From positions 930,001 through 994,000 of the forward strand of contig NZ_LN890655.1 of assembly GCF_900066015.1 (NCBI RefSeq): DNA of 64,000 nucleotides, written 5' to 3'. Source of the stretch: Candidatus Promineifilum breve (lineage in GTDB: Bacteria; Chloroflexota; Anaerolineae; Promineifilales; Promineifilaceae). Both the position numbers and the translations under genes were made by a program. This document shows positions 8,868-17,526 of the stretch, piece after piece (position 1 is the first letter of the stretch; every line of letters starts with the position of its first letter). Under the pieces are notes generated by a model. The model did not search any database. It saw only the letters and a program-made list of their open reading frames with translations, and was not told the origin of the DNA.

Positions 8868-10049
8868 ATGGAAAATATCACGAATGGCAAGTTCACGGGC
8901 CGGGCGCGCCGGCGTTCGGCCCTGGCGGCGCTGGCGCTAGGGATGGCGCTGCTGGCCGCTTGTAATCAGGGCGGGGCGAGCACGGTCGAAACCACGGCCG
9001 ACGCCGCCATGCACCGCGCCAACCCGGCCCGCACCGGCCTGTATGCGGCCGACGGGCCGACCGAGTACCAGTCCATCAAGTGGCAATTCGCCGCCGCCGA
9101 TTGGGTCTTCGGCGCGCCGGCCGTGCTGGGCGATACCGTCTTCGTCGCCGGCTACGACGGCCACGCCTACGCCCTCGACCGCGAGACGGGCGCGGAGAAG
9201 TGGCGCTTCGACTCCGGGGCCGAGATCATCGCTTCGCCCGCGGCGGCCGGCGATTTGCTGTTCGTGGGCAACATGGGCGGCGTCATCCTGGCCCTCGACG
9301 GCGCGACGGGCGAAGAACGGTGGCGGGTGGAAAGTGGCGCGGGCTTCTCCGGCTCGCCGGCCGTCGTCGGCGATACGGTCTACTTCGGCAACGAGGCCGG
9401 GCTGCTGCTGGCCCTGGACACGGCCGATGGGGCCGAGCGCTGGCGCTTCCAGCAACCGGATACCAACATGCCCTTCTCCCCGGCCGTGGCCGACGGGATC
9501 GTCTACGCGGCGGTATCGAACGGCATCCTCTATGCCCTCGACGCGGCCACGGGCGAGGAACAGTGGCGCTATGACCCCAACACCCAGACGAACCTGCACT
9601 CGCCCACAGCCGACCCCGTGGTCGCTGACGGCGTGGTTTATTTTATGACCACCGACACCTCCCTGAAGGGCATCCTGCACGCCATCGACGTGGCGACGCA
9701 GACCGTCCGCTGGCAATATTCCAGCCAGGCCGAGAACTTCTCCGCGCCGGCCGTCAGTGGCGACAAGTTGATCTGGGGCAGCCTGGATCACAAACTGTAC
9801 GCCGTATCGGCCGAATCCGGCGAGTTACTTTGGACCTATCCGACGGAAGACATCATCTTCAGCGCGGCGGCCATCGCCGGCGAGACGGTCTACGTCGGCG
9901 GGCAGGATATGAACCTCCACGCCGTCAACATCAACGACGGCCGCCGGCGCTGGCAATTCCGGGCCGAGTCCAGCGTGTCGTCGCCGGCCGTGGTCGACGG
10001 CGTCGTCTTCGTCGGCACCGAGGGCGGCATTGTCTATGCCCTCCAATAA
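8868..10049 (+). CDS. PQQ-like beta-propeller repeat lipoprotein (BamB-like)
   Basis: Predicted exported lipoprotein of 393 aa. A basic N-terminus (GRARRR) and hydrophobic stretch end in LLAAC, with the lipidated cysteine at residue 32. The rest is a run of about seven to eight blades of the type GDTVFVAGYDGHAYALD...GAEKWRF, the PQQ/WD-like pattern of BamB and of quinoprotein-like scaffolds. No dehydrogenase catalytic residues are obvious, so it is more likely a binding or assembly scaffold at the outer face of the membrane. GGAG overlaps the acnA stop with 6-nt spacing, indicating coupling. The relation to aconitase is only positional. Confidence 0.82.
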   Translation: MENITNGKFTGRARRRSALAALALGMALLAACNQGGASTVETTADAAMHRANPARTGLYAADGPTEYQSIKWQFAAADWVFGAPAVLGDTVFVAGYDGHAYALDRETGAEKWRFDSGAEIIASPAAAGDLLFVGNMGGVILALDGATGEERWRVESGAGFSGSPAVVGDTVYFGNEAGLLLALDTADGAERWRFQQPDTNMPFSPAVADGIVYAAVSNGILYALDAATGEEQWRYDPNTQTNLHSPTADPVVADGVVYFMTTDTSLKGILHAIDVATQTVRWQYSSQAENFSAPAVSGDKLIWGSLDHKLYAVSAESGELLWTYPTEDIIFSAAAIAGETVYVGGQDMNLHAVNINDGRRRWQFRAESSVSSPAVVDGVVFVGTEGGIVYALQ

Positions 10050-10097
10050 CAGCACACCGAACTAGATTAGAAACGAATCCGCAAACAAGGAGAATTG

Positions 10098-10283
10098 ATG
10101 AACAACAATCACGACGTAGAACCGGAAGTACTGTCTGAGACCGAGGATTATGGTTTTGCCGTCTGGCGCAGCATGGAAGAAGACGGCTATATGTACCACG
10201 TCGAACTGGGTGGGGTGACGCTGCACATGGCCCCCGAAGAGTGGGAGGAGTTTGTCGTCCTCATTCGTAACGCTTCCGCCTAA
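10098..10283 (+). CDS. Small acidic protein of unknown function (61 aa)
   Basis: Short gene with an excellent Shine-Dalgarno (AAGGAG at 10087-10092, 5 nt before the ATG). The product is strongly acidic (SETEDYGF, SMEEDGY, APEEWEEF) and ends in a short hydrophobic stretch, FVVLIRNASA. No cysteines, no signal peptide and no known motif are seen. The pattern of aromatic and Glu residues with beta-like VELGGVTLHM suggests a small folded protein rather than noise. It lies 48 nt after the propeller lipoprotein and is followed by a strong hairpin, so it probably ends the acnA transcript. Function unknown. Confidence 0.7.
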   Translation: MNNNHDVEPEVLSETEDYGFAVWRSMEEDGYMYHVELGGVTLHMAPEEWEEFVVLIRNASA

Positions 10284-10293
10284 CAGGAACCAA

Positions 10294-10326
10294 ACCTGAC
10301 AGGTGGCCGGTTGCCACCTGTCAGGT
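10294..10326. terminator. Perfect intergenic hairpin after the small acidic gene
   Basis: Arms of 14 bases (10294-10307 and 10313-10326) pair perfectly around a 5-base loop; the left arm contains CCTGACAGGTGGC. No T-run follows on either strand, so a rho-independent terminator is not certain. It could instead be an mRNA-stabilising 3' end or a palindromic repeat. A TTG inside the right part is not a credible radC start. Confidence 0.55.
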
Positions 10327-10349
10327 CTAGCATTGCCCCTGGAAATCGT

Positions 10350-11069
10350 ATGGAACGGGAGCCGCAGACCATCCTCTACGTGCCGATGATCCGCGATATG
10401 GCCGAATATGATCGGCCGCGCGAACGGCTGATCAAGGTCGGCGCGGAAGTGCTCTCGACGGCCGAATTACTGGCAATCGTCCTGCGCAACGGCTCGCAGG
10501 GCGAAAACGTGTTGCGGCTGGCCGAGCGGCTATTGGCCCAATTCGACAATCTGCCCGGTCTGGCGCGGGCGACGATCACCGAACTGACCGAGGCCCATGG
10601 CGTGGGGCCGGCCAAGGCGGCCGAGATCAAGGCGGCGATGGAACTCGGCCGGCGTTTGGTGGCCGCCTCGCCCGAAGAGCGCCCCCACGTCAGCACGCCC
10701 GACGACGCCTTCCACCTGCTCAAATCGGAGATGATGTTCCTCGATCAGGAGCATCTGCGGCTCATCCTGCTGGACACGCGCAACCGGGTCTTGCGCACGC
10801 CGACGATCTACGTCGGCAGCCTCAACACGTCGGTCATCCGCGTCGGCGAACTGTTCCGCGCCGCCATCCGCGAGAACGCCGCGGCCTTTATCATCGCCCA
10901 CAATCACCCCTCCGGCGATCCCTCCCCCTCGCCGGAAGACATCAACGTGACGCGCCAGATCGTGCAGGCCGGTAAGCTGCTCGACGTGGACGTGCTCGAT
11001 CATATCGTCATCGGCCGCAATCGGTATGTGTCGCTGAAGCAGCGGGGATTAGGGTTCGAGCGCGCGTAG
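10350..11069 (+). CDS. radC: RadC family protein (JAB/MPN metalloprotease fold)
   Basis: DNA-repair-associated protein of uncertain biochemical role, 239 aa. An N-terminal UPF0758 helix-hairpin-helix region ([39 protein letters not shown]) precedes the JAB domain. The metal-binding signature [14 protein letters not shown] begins at about residue 184. The ATG at 10350 is chosen because earlier in-frame codons lie inside a hairpin; an ATG at 10386 is an alternative. Its last 13 codons ([13 protein letters not shown]) belong to the first copy of a 135-bp unit repeated three times downstream, so the 3' end has been duplicated. Confidence 0.9.
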   Translation: MEREPQTILYVPMIRDMAEYDRPRERLIKVGAEVLSTAELLAIVLRNGSQGENVLRLAERLLAQFDNLPGLARATITELTEAHGVGPAKAAEIKAAMELGRRLVAASPEERPHVSTPDDAFHLLKSEMMFLDQEHLRLILLDTRNRVLRTPTIYVGSLNTSVIRVGELFRAAIRENAAAFIIAHNHPSGDPSPSPEDINVTRQIVQAGKLLDVDVLDHIVIGRNRYVSLKQRGLGFERA

Positions 11070-11429
11070 GTGGAGCTTCCAGCTCCACCCATGACCGGGA
11101 GCGGGGAACTGGAAGTTCCCCGTACAATTTACTCAACGATCAGGGCCACGTCGGCCACTTTTGTGTCGCTTAAACAGAGGGCATTGGGGTTCGAGCGCGC
11201 GTAGGTGGAGCTTCCAGCTCCACCCATGACCGGAAGCGGGGAACTGGAAGTTCCCCGTACAATTCACCCAACGATCAGGGCCACGTCGGCCACTTTTGTG
11301 TCGCTTAAACAGAGGGGATTGGGGTTCGAGCGCGCGTAGGTGGAGCTTCCAGCTCCACCCATGACCGGAAGCGTGCAACTGGAAGTTCCCCGTACAATTC
11401 ACTCAACGATCAGCGCCACGTCCGCCACC
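11029..11429. repeat. Three tandem 135-bp units spanning the radC / FecR-like gene junction
   Basis: The radC stop context (GCGCGCGTAGGTGG) recurs at exactly 135-base spacing: TAG at 11067, 11202 and 11337. Each unit contains the 3' end of radC, two short hairpins and the 3' end of the convergent downstream gene. The hairpins are GTGGAGCT-TCC-AGCTCCAC and GGGGAACT-GGA-AGTTCCCC. The copies differ at a handful of positions. In the third copy the second hairpin is damaged (GCGTGCAACT). This region explains the whole gap between the two genes; the open frame across it (two 45-residue repeats) is not a gene. Confidence 0.93.
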
Positions 11430-12670
11430 TCGGTGATGAACGAGTGCCCCGACCCGACCAGCGTGACGCTCTCGATGAAACGCGGCGGCAGCGCCCCCTG
11501 GGTTGCCAGTTCCTGGATCAAATCGACATCGTAGAAGTAGAGTTGGCCCAACGGCACGCGCTCGTGTGGTCGCTGGATGACGGCGCAGGAGATACACGCG
11601 GCCGGCGTCAGGTTATCATCCACGGTCCCGTTGGCGAAAAAGCCGTGTTGCCAGACGCGACTGACGCCGCTATCGTCGATGTAGTTGACGATGATGAACA
11701 GCGGGCACTCGCTGCCCTGGACGCCACAGACCCCCAGGCTTTGCTCGACGACCCGCAGCGTGGCCGACAGGCGCAAGCTCTCGTAATCCGACACGTCCTG
11801 ATTGACCGATTGCGTCAGGCGCACGTCGGCGTGGCCGATGCCGGCCCGCTCGAAACGTAGCAAGGGATCGCCGTCGTTGGGCTGCACGGTCGTTTCCCCC
11901 TTGGGCTGGTCGGGCAACTCCACCTGCCAGGCGAACAAGGCCCAGTTGTCCAGCCCGTCGCCAAAATCGCCGTTCTGAATGAGGCCGCGGGCCGGATTGA
12001 GCGGGCCTTGCGGCGGGGCGTCCGCGGCGATCTCCGCCCGCTGCCCCGGCCCCAGCGCCAATGTCTGCCCCAGGGCGGTGACGTTGGCCGCGCCGTCGGT
12101 CTGGACGGTGACCTGGGTGGTGTCGTTGCTGACCTCCAGCATGTACCGGCCCCACTCCTTGATAGAGACGACCCCGCCTTGGGGCGTCGTGACGATTAGC
12201 TCCAGCGCGCGATCCGTAAACGGCGGGATGTCGAGACGCACGCGCCCGGCCTGTAAATCGATGTTCAGCCGGTGGGGGGAATTGCTGAGGGCGAAGCGCG
12301 GCGTCGTGGCCTGGGCCAACTGGACAATCGAATTACTGGAGATTTGCATCAGGGTCAGCGGCTCGGGCTGGTCGGGCGGCGTAACGGTCAGGAGCGCCGA
12401 GGCGGTGGTGTCGGTGCGAATCGAGTTGCGCGGCCCGACACTCTGGGGCAATTCGCCAGCCAGCACGGCGCGGCGTGGGCCGTTCTCCTCCTCAATGCCG
12501 ACCGTGCCCTGATTGGCCTGGACGGTGATCTCCAGCAGGCGCGCAGCTTTTTGCACGAATGCACTGATGCCCAGGGGCACCGTGATCGTGAGCAGGATGC
12601 AACTGATGAAACTGCCGGTCAGAATAACCCAGGCCAGCCGGTGGCGGCTAAACCAGCGCGAATCGCTCAT
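11399..12670 (-). CDS. Membrane-anchored FecR-domain-like protein
   Basis: Protein of 423 aa with one N-terminal membrane helix (about residues 13-38, LAWVILTGSFISCILLTITV) and a long extracytoplasmic part. Residues 45-210 resemble a FecR-type beta domain (LLEITVQANQGTVGIEE; RVRLDIPPFTD; VVTTPQGGVVSIKEWGRYMLEV; GPGQRAEI). The C-terminal half (FGDGLDNWALFAWQVE...) looks like a jelly-roll, carbohydrate-binding-like module. The usual N-terminal anti-sigma segment and a neighbouring sigma factor are absent, so it is not a classical FecR regulator. Its ATG overlaps the acylphosphatase stop (ATGA). Function unknown. Confidence 0.72.
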   Translation of the reverse strand: MSDSRWFSRHRLAWVILTGSFISCILLTITVPLGISAFVQKAARLLEITVQANQGTVGIEEENGPRRAVLAGELPQSVGPRNSIRTDTTASALLTVTPPDQPEPLTLMQISSNSIVQLAQATTPRFALSNSPHRLNIDLQAGRVRLDIPPFTDRALELIVTTPQGGVVSIKEWGRYMLEVSNDTTQVTVQTDGAANVTALGQTLALGPGQRAEIAADAPPQGPLNPARGLIQNGDFGDGLDNWALFAWQVELPDQPKGETTVQPNDGDPLLRFERAGIGHADVRLTQSVNQDVSDYESLRLSATLRVVEQSLGVCGVQGSECPLFIIVNYIDDSGVSRVWQHGFFANGTVDDNLTPAACISCAVIQRPHERVPLGQLYFYDVDLIQELATQGALPPRFIESVTLVGSGHSFITEVADVALIVE

Positions 12671-12957
12671 AAATAACGGACTCGAAAGTCATTGAATTCG
12701 CCGGCGGCGGCGGCCCATTCCGTCGTCACGTGTTCGACATCCGCCGCCGGTGAACCGCGATGGAGGAAGTCGACCAATTGCCGCAAGTCCGATTCCGCGC
12801 CCTCGGCCACCACCTGCACCGCGCCATCGGGCCGATTGGCTACCCAACCCACAAGCCGCAGGCCAACCGCTGCCCGCCGGGTGTATTCACGAAAATAAAC
12901 GCCTTGCACCAGGCCGGTGACGGTGGCTTCCAGACGGACCGATGAATGCGGGAGCAT
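12667..12957 (-). CDS. acyP: Acylphosphatase
   Basis: Small enzyme of 96 aa hydrolysing acyl-phosphates. The family motifs are intact: VQGVYFREYTRR (phosphate-binding loop with catalytic Arg) and GWVANRPDGAVQVVAEG (catalytic Asn). The start is the ATG at 12957, giving the normal family length; an upstream in-frame extension has no support. It lies 78 nt after pyrD, and its stop overlaps the start of the FecR-like membrane protein, so the two are translationally coupled. Confidence 0.92.
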   Translation of the reverse strand: MLPHSSVRLEATVTGLVQGVYFREYTRRAAVGLRLVGWVANRPDGAVQVVAEGAESDLRQLVDFLHRGSPAADVEHVTTEWAAAAGEFNDFRVRYL

Positions 12958-13035
12958 GAGTGAATTATACCGTACTCCCTGTGGGCGGCTATGGAGCGGC
13001 GGCCGATAGTGGGCCAACGGTGGGGATCGCGCGGG

Positions 13036-14097
13036 CTACGCCTGCGCCGGGCCGGCCAATTGGCGCAGGAGTCGCCCGGCCAGCCCCGGCCCGCCGTAGA
13101 TCATGGCCGTGTAGAGCTGCACCACCGACGCCCCGGCATCCAGCAGGCGGCGGGCATCGTCGGCATCGGCCACGCCGCCCACGCCGATTATGGGCAGAGC
13201 ATCGCCCGCCTGCCGCCGCACGTGGCCGACCAGGGCCGGCGTTCGCGCGCGCAACGGCTGCCCGCTGAGGCCGCCCGCCTCGGTTTGCGCCGCCTCGGTC
13301 AGCCCGTCGCGCCCCAGCGTCGTGTTGGCGACGATGAGGCCGTCGATGCCGACCAGAGTGAGCGTGGCCAGCATGTCGTCAAGTTCGCTCGTGGTCACGT
13401 CGGGAGCGATCTTGACCCACAGCGGCCGCGGCGTCAGGCCATGCGTCTCGGCCAACTGCCGGTTTTCATCGACCAGCGCCCGTAGCAGATGCTCCAGATA
13501 GCGCCCGCCCTGTAGTTCGCGCAGGCCGGGCGTGTTGGGCGAACTGACGTTGACGGCCAGATAGTCGGCATAGACGTAGACGGCGCGCATGACAGCGGCG
13601 TAATCGCCGGCAGCCTCCTCCAATGGGGTCTCCTTCTGCTTGCCCAGACTGACGCCGACCACGTAGCCGCGCGCCTGCTCGCTTAGGGCGCGCAGGCGGG
13701 GTACGGCCGCGGCCACGCCGCCGTTGGGAAAACCCATGCGGTTAATCACCGCCCCATCGGCCGGCAGCCGGAAGATGCGCGGCCGGGGGTTGCCCGCCTG
13801 CGGCCGCGGCGTTAGCGTGCCGATCTCAACGTGGCCGAAACCCAACAACGCCAGCCCGGCCACAACCCGCGCGTCCTTGTCGAAGCCGGCGGCCACGCCC
13901 AACGGATTAGGAAAATGCAACGGGCCGATCTGAACCGGCTGCACGGGGATGTGGCCGGCGATCGCGCGCAGGGCCGCGCGGCCGGCCGGGTTGGATTGGG
14001 CCAGGGCCAGCGCGGTCAGCGTCCGGTCGTGGGCCGCTTCCGGGTCGATGCGTTTGACAACGGGGAAAAACAGCCGTTCGTAATAGGATCTACTCAA
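13036..14097 (-). CDS. pyrD: Dihydroorotate dehydrogenase (quinone), class 2
   Basis: Fourth step of pyrimidine synthesis: FMN-dependent oxidation of dihydroorotate to orotate, passing electrons to membrane quinone. 353 aa, including the class-2 N-terminal amphipathic extension (YYERLFFPVVKRIDPEAAH). FMN/substrate motifs are GVAAGFDKDA, NRMGFPNGG and NVSSPNTPGLR with the class-2 catalytic serine at about residue 185-186; IIGVGGVADADDA binds the FMN phosphate. The start is TTG at 14097, overlapping the glpD stop, with AGGAG 8 nt upstream inside glpD. It is coupled to another quinone-linked dehydrogenase, which is unusual company for pyrD. Confidence 0.95.
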   Translation of the reverse strand: MSRSYYERLFFPVVKRIDPEAAHDRTLTALALAQSNPAGRAALRAIAGHIPVQPVQIGPLHFPNPLGVAAGFDKDARVVAGLALLGFGHVEIGTLTPRPQAGNPRPRIFRLPADGAVINRMGFPNGGVAAAVPRLRALSEQARGYVVGVSLGKQKETPLEEAAGDYAAVMRAVYVYADYLAVNVSSPNTPGLRELQGGRYLEHLLRALVDENRQLAETHGLTPRPLWVKIAPDVTTSELDDMLATLTLVGIDGLIVANTTLGRDGLTEAAQTEAGGLSGQPLRARTPALVGHVRRQAGDALPIIGVGGVADADDARRLLDAGASVVQLYTAMIYGGPGLAGRLLRQLAGPAQA

Positions 14098-15910
14098 CGC
14101 CCTCTCCTGTCTCGCGGTGGCGGATAAGTCGCCAGAACACCACCAATAACAACACCAGCGCCAGAGCCAACCCAGCGCGGCGGCCGGCCGATAGCCGGCG
14201 CTCGCGGCGCACGACGACAGCCACGGCCCGCGCCTCGCGGCTCCGGCTCAGCATGGCCCGCCAGTCGGGGATGGTCGCCCGGTCGGGCAGGCCATAGGCG
14301 GCGGCGACCAGCCCCAGGTAGGCGGCCGACTCGGCTGCCCACCGCTCGTCGTCCCAGCCCAGCTCCGGCTGGACGATGGCCCGGACGCGCGGCAACAGAT
14401 CGACCCCGCCGCCCGGCAGCCACAGACCGACACGCACCCGGCGCAGCAGCAGATCATCCAGGTGGACCACGGCCTCGGCCCGCGCCGCCCAGCGCAACTC
14501 GGCCCAGACGGCCGGCGTGCCCGGAATCTGATCCCATTCGCCCGGTTGGGCCACCGCCGCCAGTTCGGCCACCCGCGCACCATAGTGCCCCAGTAACCGT
14601 CGCCGCGTCTCGGCGGGCATGGTCGCCGGCAGCGTGGCGGCGTCGTCCAGCGGCGTGAACATCGGCGTATCGTCGTGCAGGCGGGCCAGCCGGGATTCGC
14701 CGCTCTCGCCGCCCACCCCGTCGAGGCGGGCGCAGACCTGCTCCAGCGCCTGGCGGGCGATCTGGCGGAAGGTGGTCAGCTTGCCGCCGGTCACGGTCAA
14801 CAGCCCGTTCTCGTCCCAGATGACGTGATCGCGCGATTCGTCCGACGGATCCGCCTTGCCGCTGCCGATGACCGGCCGAATGCCGGCAAAGGTGGCGACG
14901 ACGTCATCGAGCGTCAGATCGAGAGCCGGGAAGTGGCCGGTCACGGCGGCCATCAGATAGGCCACTTCGTCGGCGGTGATGCCGGGGTCTTGATCCAGCG
15001 GCGGCGGGCAATCGACGTCGGTCGTGCCCACCAGCGTGACGCCCTCCCAGGGGAAGGCGAAGACGGGGCGGCCGTCGATCGGGTGCATGAAGCTGACGGC
15101 CTGGGCCACCGGGAAGCGCCAGGCGGGGAAGATGAGATGGCTGCCGCGCAGGGGCCGGATGCGGCTCTCCTGGCCGACCTGAAGGCGCAGGGTATCGGCC
15201 CAGGCCCCGGTGGCATTGATGATGACGCCGGCGCGAACCTCGGCCCGGCGGTCGGTCAACGTGTCGCGCAACCACAGGCCCACCGGCGCGCCGCCGTCAA
15301 CGGCCGTATCGGCGAAGCGCATGGTCTCGGCGCGAACGTAACTGAGGGCCACGCCGCCGTCGTCGGCCGCCTCGCGCAGCACGCGCAGCACCAGCCGGGC
15401 GTCGTCGGTCTGGGCGTCCTGATAGTGGAACCCGCCGCGCAGCCCGGTGGGCGAGATGTAGGGGGCCATCATCTGGAAATCCTGCGGGCTGTAGTAGCGG
15501 TGGCTCCATTGTAGCGCCAGGAGATCGTAGACGGTCAGCCCCGCGCCATAGACCAGCCGCCCGGCCGATGCCCCATCGTTCTCATATTGGGCCAGCAGGA
15601 AGCCCAGCGGATCGACCAGCCCCGCCCCCTCGGCCAACAGTTGCTCGCGCCCCTGCACCGAGGCGCGGGTCAGGCCCACTTGCCCCGTCTTCAAATAGCG
15701 CAGCCCGCCATGCACCAGCTTGGATGACCGGCTCGACGTACCCCAGGCAAAATCGCGTTGCTCCACCAGCAAGGTGCGAAAATTCAGCCGGGCGGCCTCG
15801 CGCAATATACCCGCGCCGGTGATGCCGCCGCCGACGATGAGGATATCCCACGGTTCGGCGCTCAGCCCATTCCAGGTGGCCTCGCGATAGGCGGCATTCC
15901 AGATCGTCAT
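14090..15910 (-). CDS. glpD: Aerobic glycerol-3-phosphate dehydrogenase with C-terminal membrane helix
   Basis: FAD enzyme oxidising sn-glycerol-3-phosphate to dihydroxyacetone phosphate, electrons going to quinone; 606 aa. The FAD motif VGGGITGAGI lies at residues 26-35, followed by TSSRSSKLVHGGLRYL, typical of GlpD/GlpA. IWDENGLLTVTGGKLTTFR marks the end of the catalytic part, and a C-terminal helical domain follows. Oddly, it ends with a basic stretch and a hydrophobic helix (GLALALVLLLVVFWRLI), which would anchor it in the membrane; classical GlpD is peripheral. The ATG at 15910 overlaps the stop of the FAD oxidase gene (ATGA) and is preferred over one 15 bases upstream. Confidence 0.92.
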   Translation of the reverse strand: MTIWNAAYREATWNGLSAEPWDILIVGGGITGAGILREAARLNFRTLLVEQRDFAWGTSSRSSKLVHGGLRYLKTGQVGLTRASVQGREQLLAEGAGLVDPLGFLLAQYENDGASAGRLVYGAGLTVYDLLALQWSHRYYSPQDFQMMAPYISPTGLRGGFHYQDAQTDDARLVLRVLREAADDGGVALSYVRAETMRFADTAVDGGAPVGLWLRDTLTDRRAEVRAGVIINATGAWADTLRLQVGQESRIRPLRGSHLIFPAWRFPVAQAVSFMHPIDGRPVFAFPWEGVTLVGTTDVDCPPPLDQDPGITADEVAYLMAAVTGHFPALDLTLDDVVATFAGIRPVIGSGKADPSDESRDHVIWDENGLLTVTGGKLTTFRQIARQALEQVCARLDGVGGESGESRLARLHDDTPMFTPLDDAATLPATMPAETRRRLLGHYGARVAELAAVAQPGEWDQIPGTPAVWAELRWAARAEAVVHLDDLLLRRVRVGLWLPGGGVDLLPRVRAIVQPELGWDDERWAAESAAYLGLVAAAYGLPDRATIPDWRAMLSRSREARAVAVVVRRERRLSAGRRAGLALALVLLLVVFWRLIRHRETGEGVE

Positions 15911-17526
15911 GCTATCTCTCTCCATCCCGTCTCAATCAGTACGCCGGGATTCAGGCGGCCGTCGGGATCAAAGCGGGCGATCACGTCGGCCAGCGCCGCC
16001 AGGCCCACCTCGCCCTTTTCGGCGGCCAGATAGGAGGCGTGATCGCGCCCGACGCCATGCTGGTGGCTGATCGTCCCGCCGCCGCTGATGATGGCCCGGC
16101 TGGCCGCGCCCTTCAGCGCCGCCCAGCGGGCCAGGGTCACGTCCGGGTCGGCCGCCAGACGAAACAGGTAGGTCGTATAGATGCTGGCCCCGTGAGGATA
16201 GACGTGGGAGAGATGGGTGAAGACGTGGACGCGCTCGCCATCCTCCAGCGCGCTGTACAGGGCGCTCTCGATGTCGGCCAGCAGGCGCGGCACAAGCTCC
16301 CACGTCGTGGCCGTCTCCAGCGTATCGACGGCGTAGCCCCGCTCCCAGAGGGTATTGCGCAAGTATGGCGTGCGGAAGCGGCCCTCGATCCATTGCTCGC
16401 CGAAACGACGGCCGGCATTGACGCCGCCGTGCTCTTTCGTTATGTCAATAACTGCGTGGCGGGCGTCGCGCATCGTCGCCGGGCGGCCGGTGAAGCCGCA
16501 CAACATCAGGCATTTCTCGTCGCCCACGCCGCGCACGCCGAGCATCGTCTCCAGCAGGCCAATCAGCCGTTCGTGCCCGGCCAGGGCCAGCGTCGTCCTG
16601 GTCTCGGTCGGCGTGGACAGGCGCAAGAGCGAAAGGGGTAGCCGCGCCTGGACAATACGACGGGCGGCGGTCGTGCCCTCGATGAAGCCGGGGAAGAAGA
16701 AGGCGTGGAACTCCTCGTGCTCGGGCAGGGGCGAAACCCGCACCGTCACGTCGGTCAGGATGCCCAGCCGCCCCTCCGAACCGAGGACGAGCTGGCGCAG
16801 GTCCGGCCCGGCGGCCGAGGCCGGGAAGGGCGGCAAAACCGTTTCACCCGCCGGGGCCAGCAGCGTGCCGCCGGCAAACAGGCTCTCGATGCGGCCGTAG
16901 CCCAACGACTGTTGCCCGCTGGAGCGCGTGACGACCCAGCCGCCCAGCGTGGAATACTCAAAGGATTGGGGGTAATGGCCCAGCGTGAAGCCGCGGGCGC
17001 GCAATTGGGCTTCCAGTTCCGGCCCGGCCACGCCCGCGCCGAAGGTCGCCAACTGGCTGATGGCATCGAGGCGCAGCAGGCGGTTCATCCGGCGCATATT
17101 GACGGTCAGCACCGGGCGCGGCCCGGGTTCGGGGTTGATGTGGCCGACGACGCTGGTGCCGCCGCCGTAGGGGATGAGCCGCGCGTCCACCTCAGCGGCA
17201 TAGGCCAGCAGCCGGGCGACCTCGGCCGAGGTCACCGGATAGGCCACGCCGTCGGGAAAGGCGCTCAGCCGGCCGCCGCGCAGGGCCACCCAATCGGGCA
17301 GGCTCTGGCCGCGGGCATGGCGCAGACGGTCGTCGGCGGCGACGTGGATGGCCGGCTCGCGCGCTGCCCCGGCCAGTCGCGAGGCGGGCACGGCGGCCAA
17401 TGCCTCGGCCAACGAGACGTCACGCGGCGGCACGGCCGCCCCCACGGCCTCCTCCAGAAAGGCCAGGGCGCGAGCCGATAGCGGATAGTCGATGGTGTCA
17501 TCTCCCCAACCATTCCAGCGACGCAT
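15907..17526 (-). CDS. FAD-binding oxidase of the alkyldihydroxyacetonephosphate synthase (AGPS) / GlcD type
   Basis: Vanillyl-alcohol-oxidase-superfamily flavoprotein, 539 aa. It opens with RRWNGWGDD, a sequence typical of AGPS-like proteins. It then has the FAD-binding PCMH domain (VAYPVTSAEVARLLAYA; PYGGGTSVVGH at about 119-129; STLGGWVVTRSSGQQS) and the C-terminal cap with GGGTISHQHGVGRDH, where the HxH is active-site-like in AGPS. The neighbour is glpD, so a substrate derived from glycerol-3-phosphate or DHAP is likely: either ether-lipid-type chemistry or 2-hydroxyacid oxidation. The start ATG overlaps the FadR-like stop (TGATG) with AAGGTGA upstream. Confidence 0.85.
   Translation of the reverse strand: MRRWNGWGDDTIDYPLSARALAFLEEAVGAAVPPRDVSLAEALAAVPASRLAGAAREPAIHVAADDRLRHARGQSLPDWVALRGGRLSAFPDGVAYPVTSAEVARLLAYAAEVDARLIPYGGGTSVVGHINPEPGPRPVLTVNMRRMNRLLRLDAISQLATFGAGVAGPELEAQLRARGFTLGHYPQSFEYSTLGGWVVTRSSGQQSLGYGRIESLFAGGTLLAPAGETVLPPFPASAAGPDLRQLVLGSEGRLGILTDVTVRVSPLPEHEEFHAFFFPGFIEGTTAARRIVQARLPLSLLRLSTPTETRTTLALAGHERLIGLLETMLGVRGVGDEKCLMLCGFTGRPATMRDARHAVIDITKEHGGVNAGRRFGEQWIEGRFRTPYLRNTLWERGYAVDTLETATTWELVPRLLADIESALYSALEDGERVHVFTHLSHVYPHGASIYTTYLFRLAADPDVTLARWAALKGAASRAIISGGGTISHQHGVGRDHASYLAAEKGEVGLAALADVIARFDPDGRLNPGVLIETGWREIA

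Noticed and set aside
10311-10350. TTG start for radC 39 bases upstream
   Set aside because: The codon lies in a perfect hairpin and the added residues are absent from RadC proteins.
11133-11402. Minus-strand frame encoding two 45-residue repeats
   Set aside because: It arises from the 135-bp tandem units, which contain the ends of two real genes; no start signal and no conserved fold.
11029-11429. Possible CRISPR array
   Set aside because: The units are 135 bp and repeat throughout their length, with no unique spacers and no cas genes.
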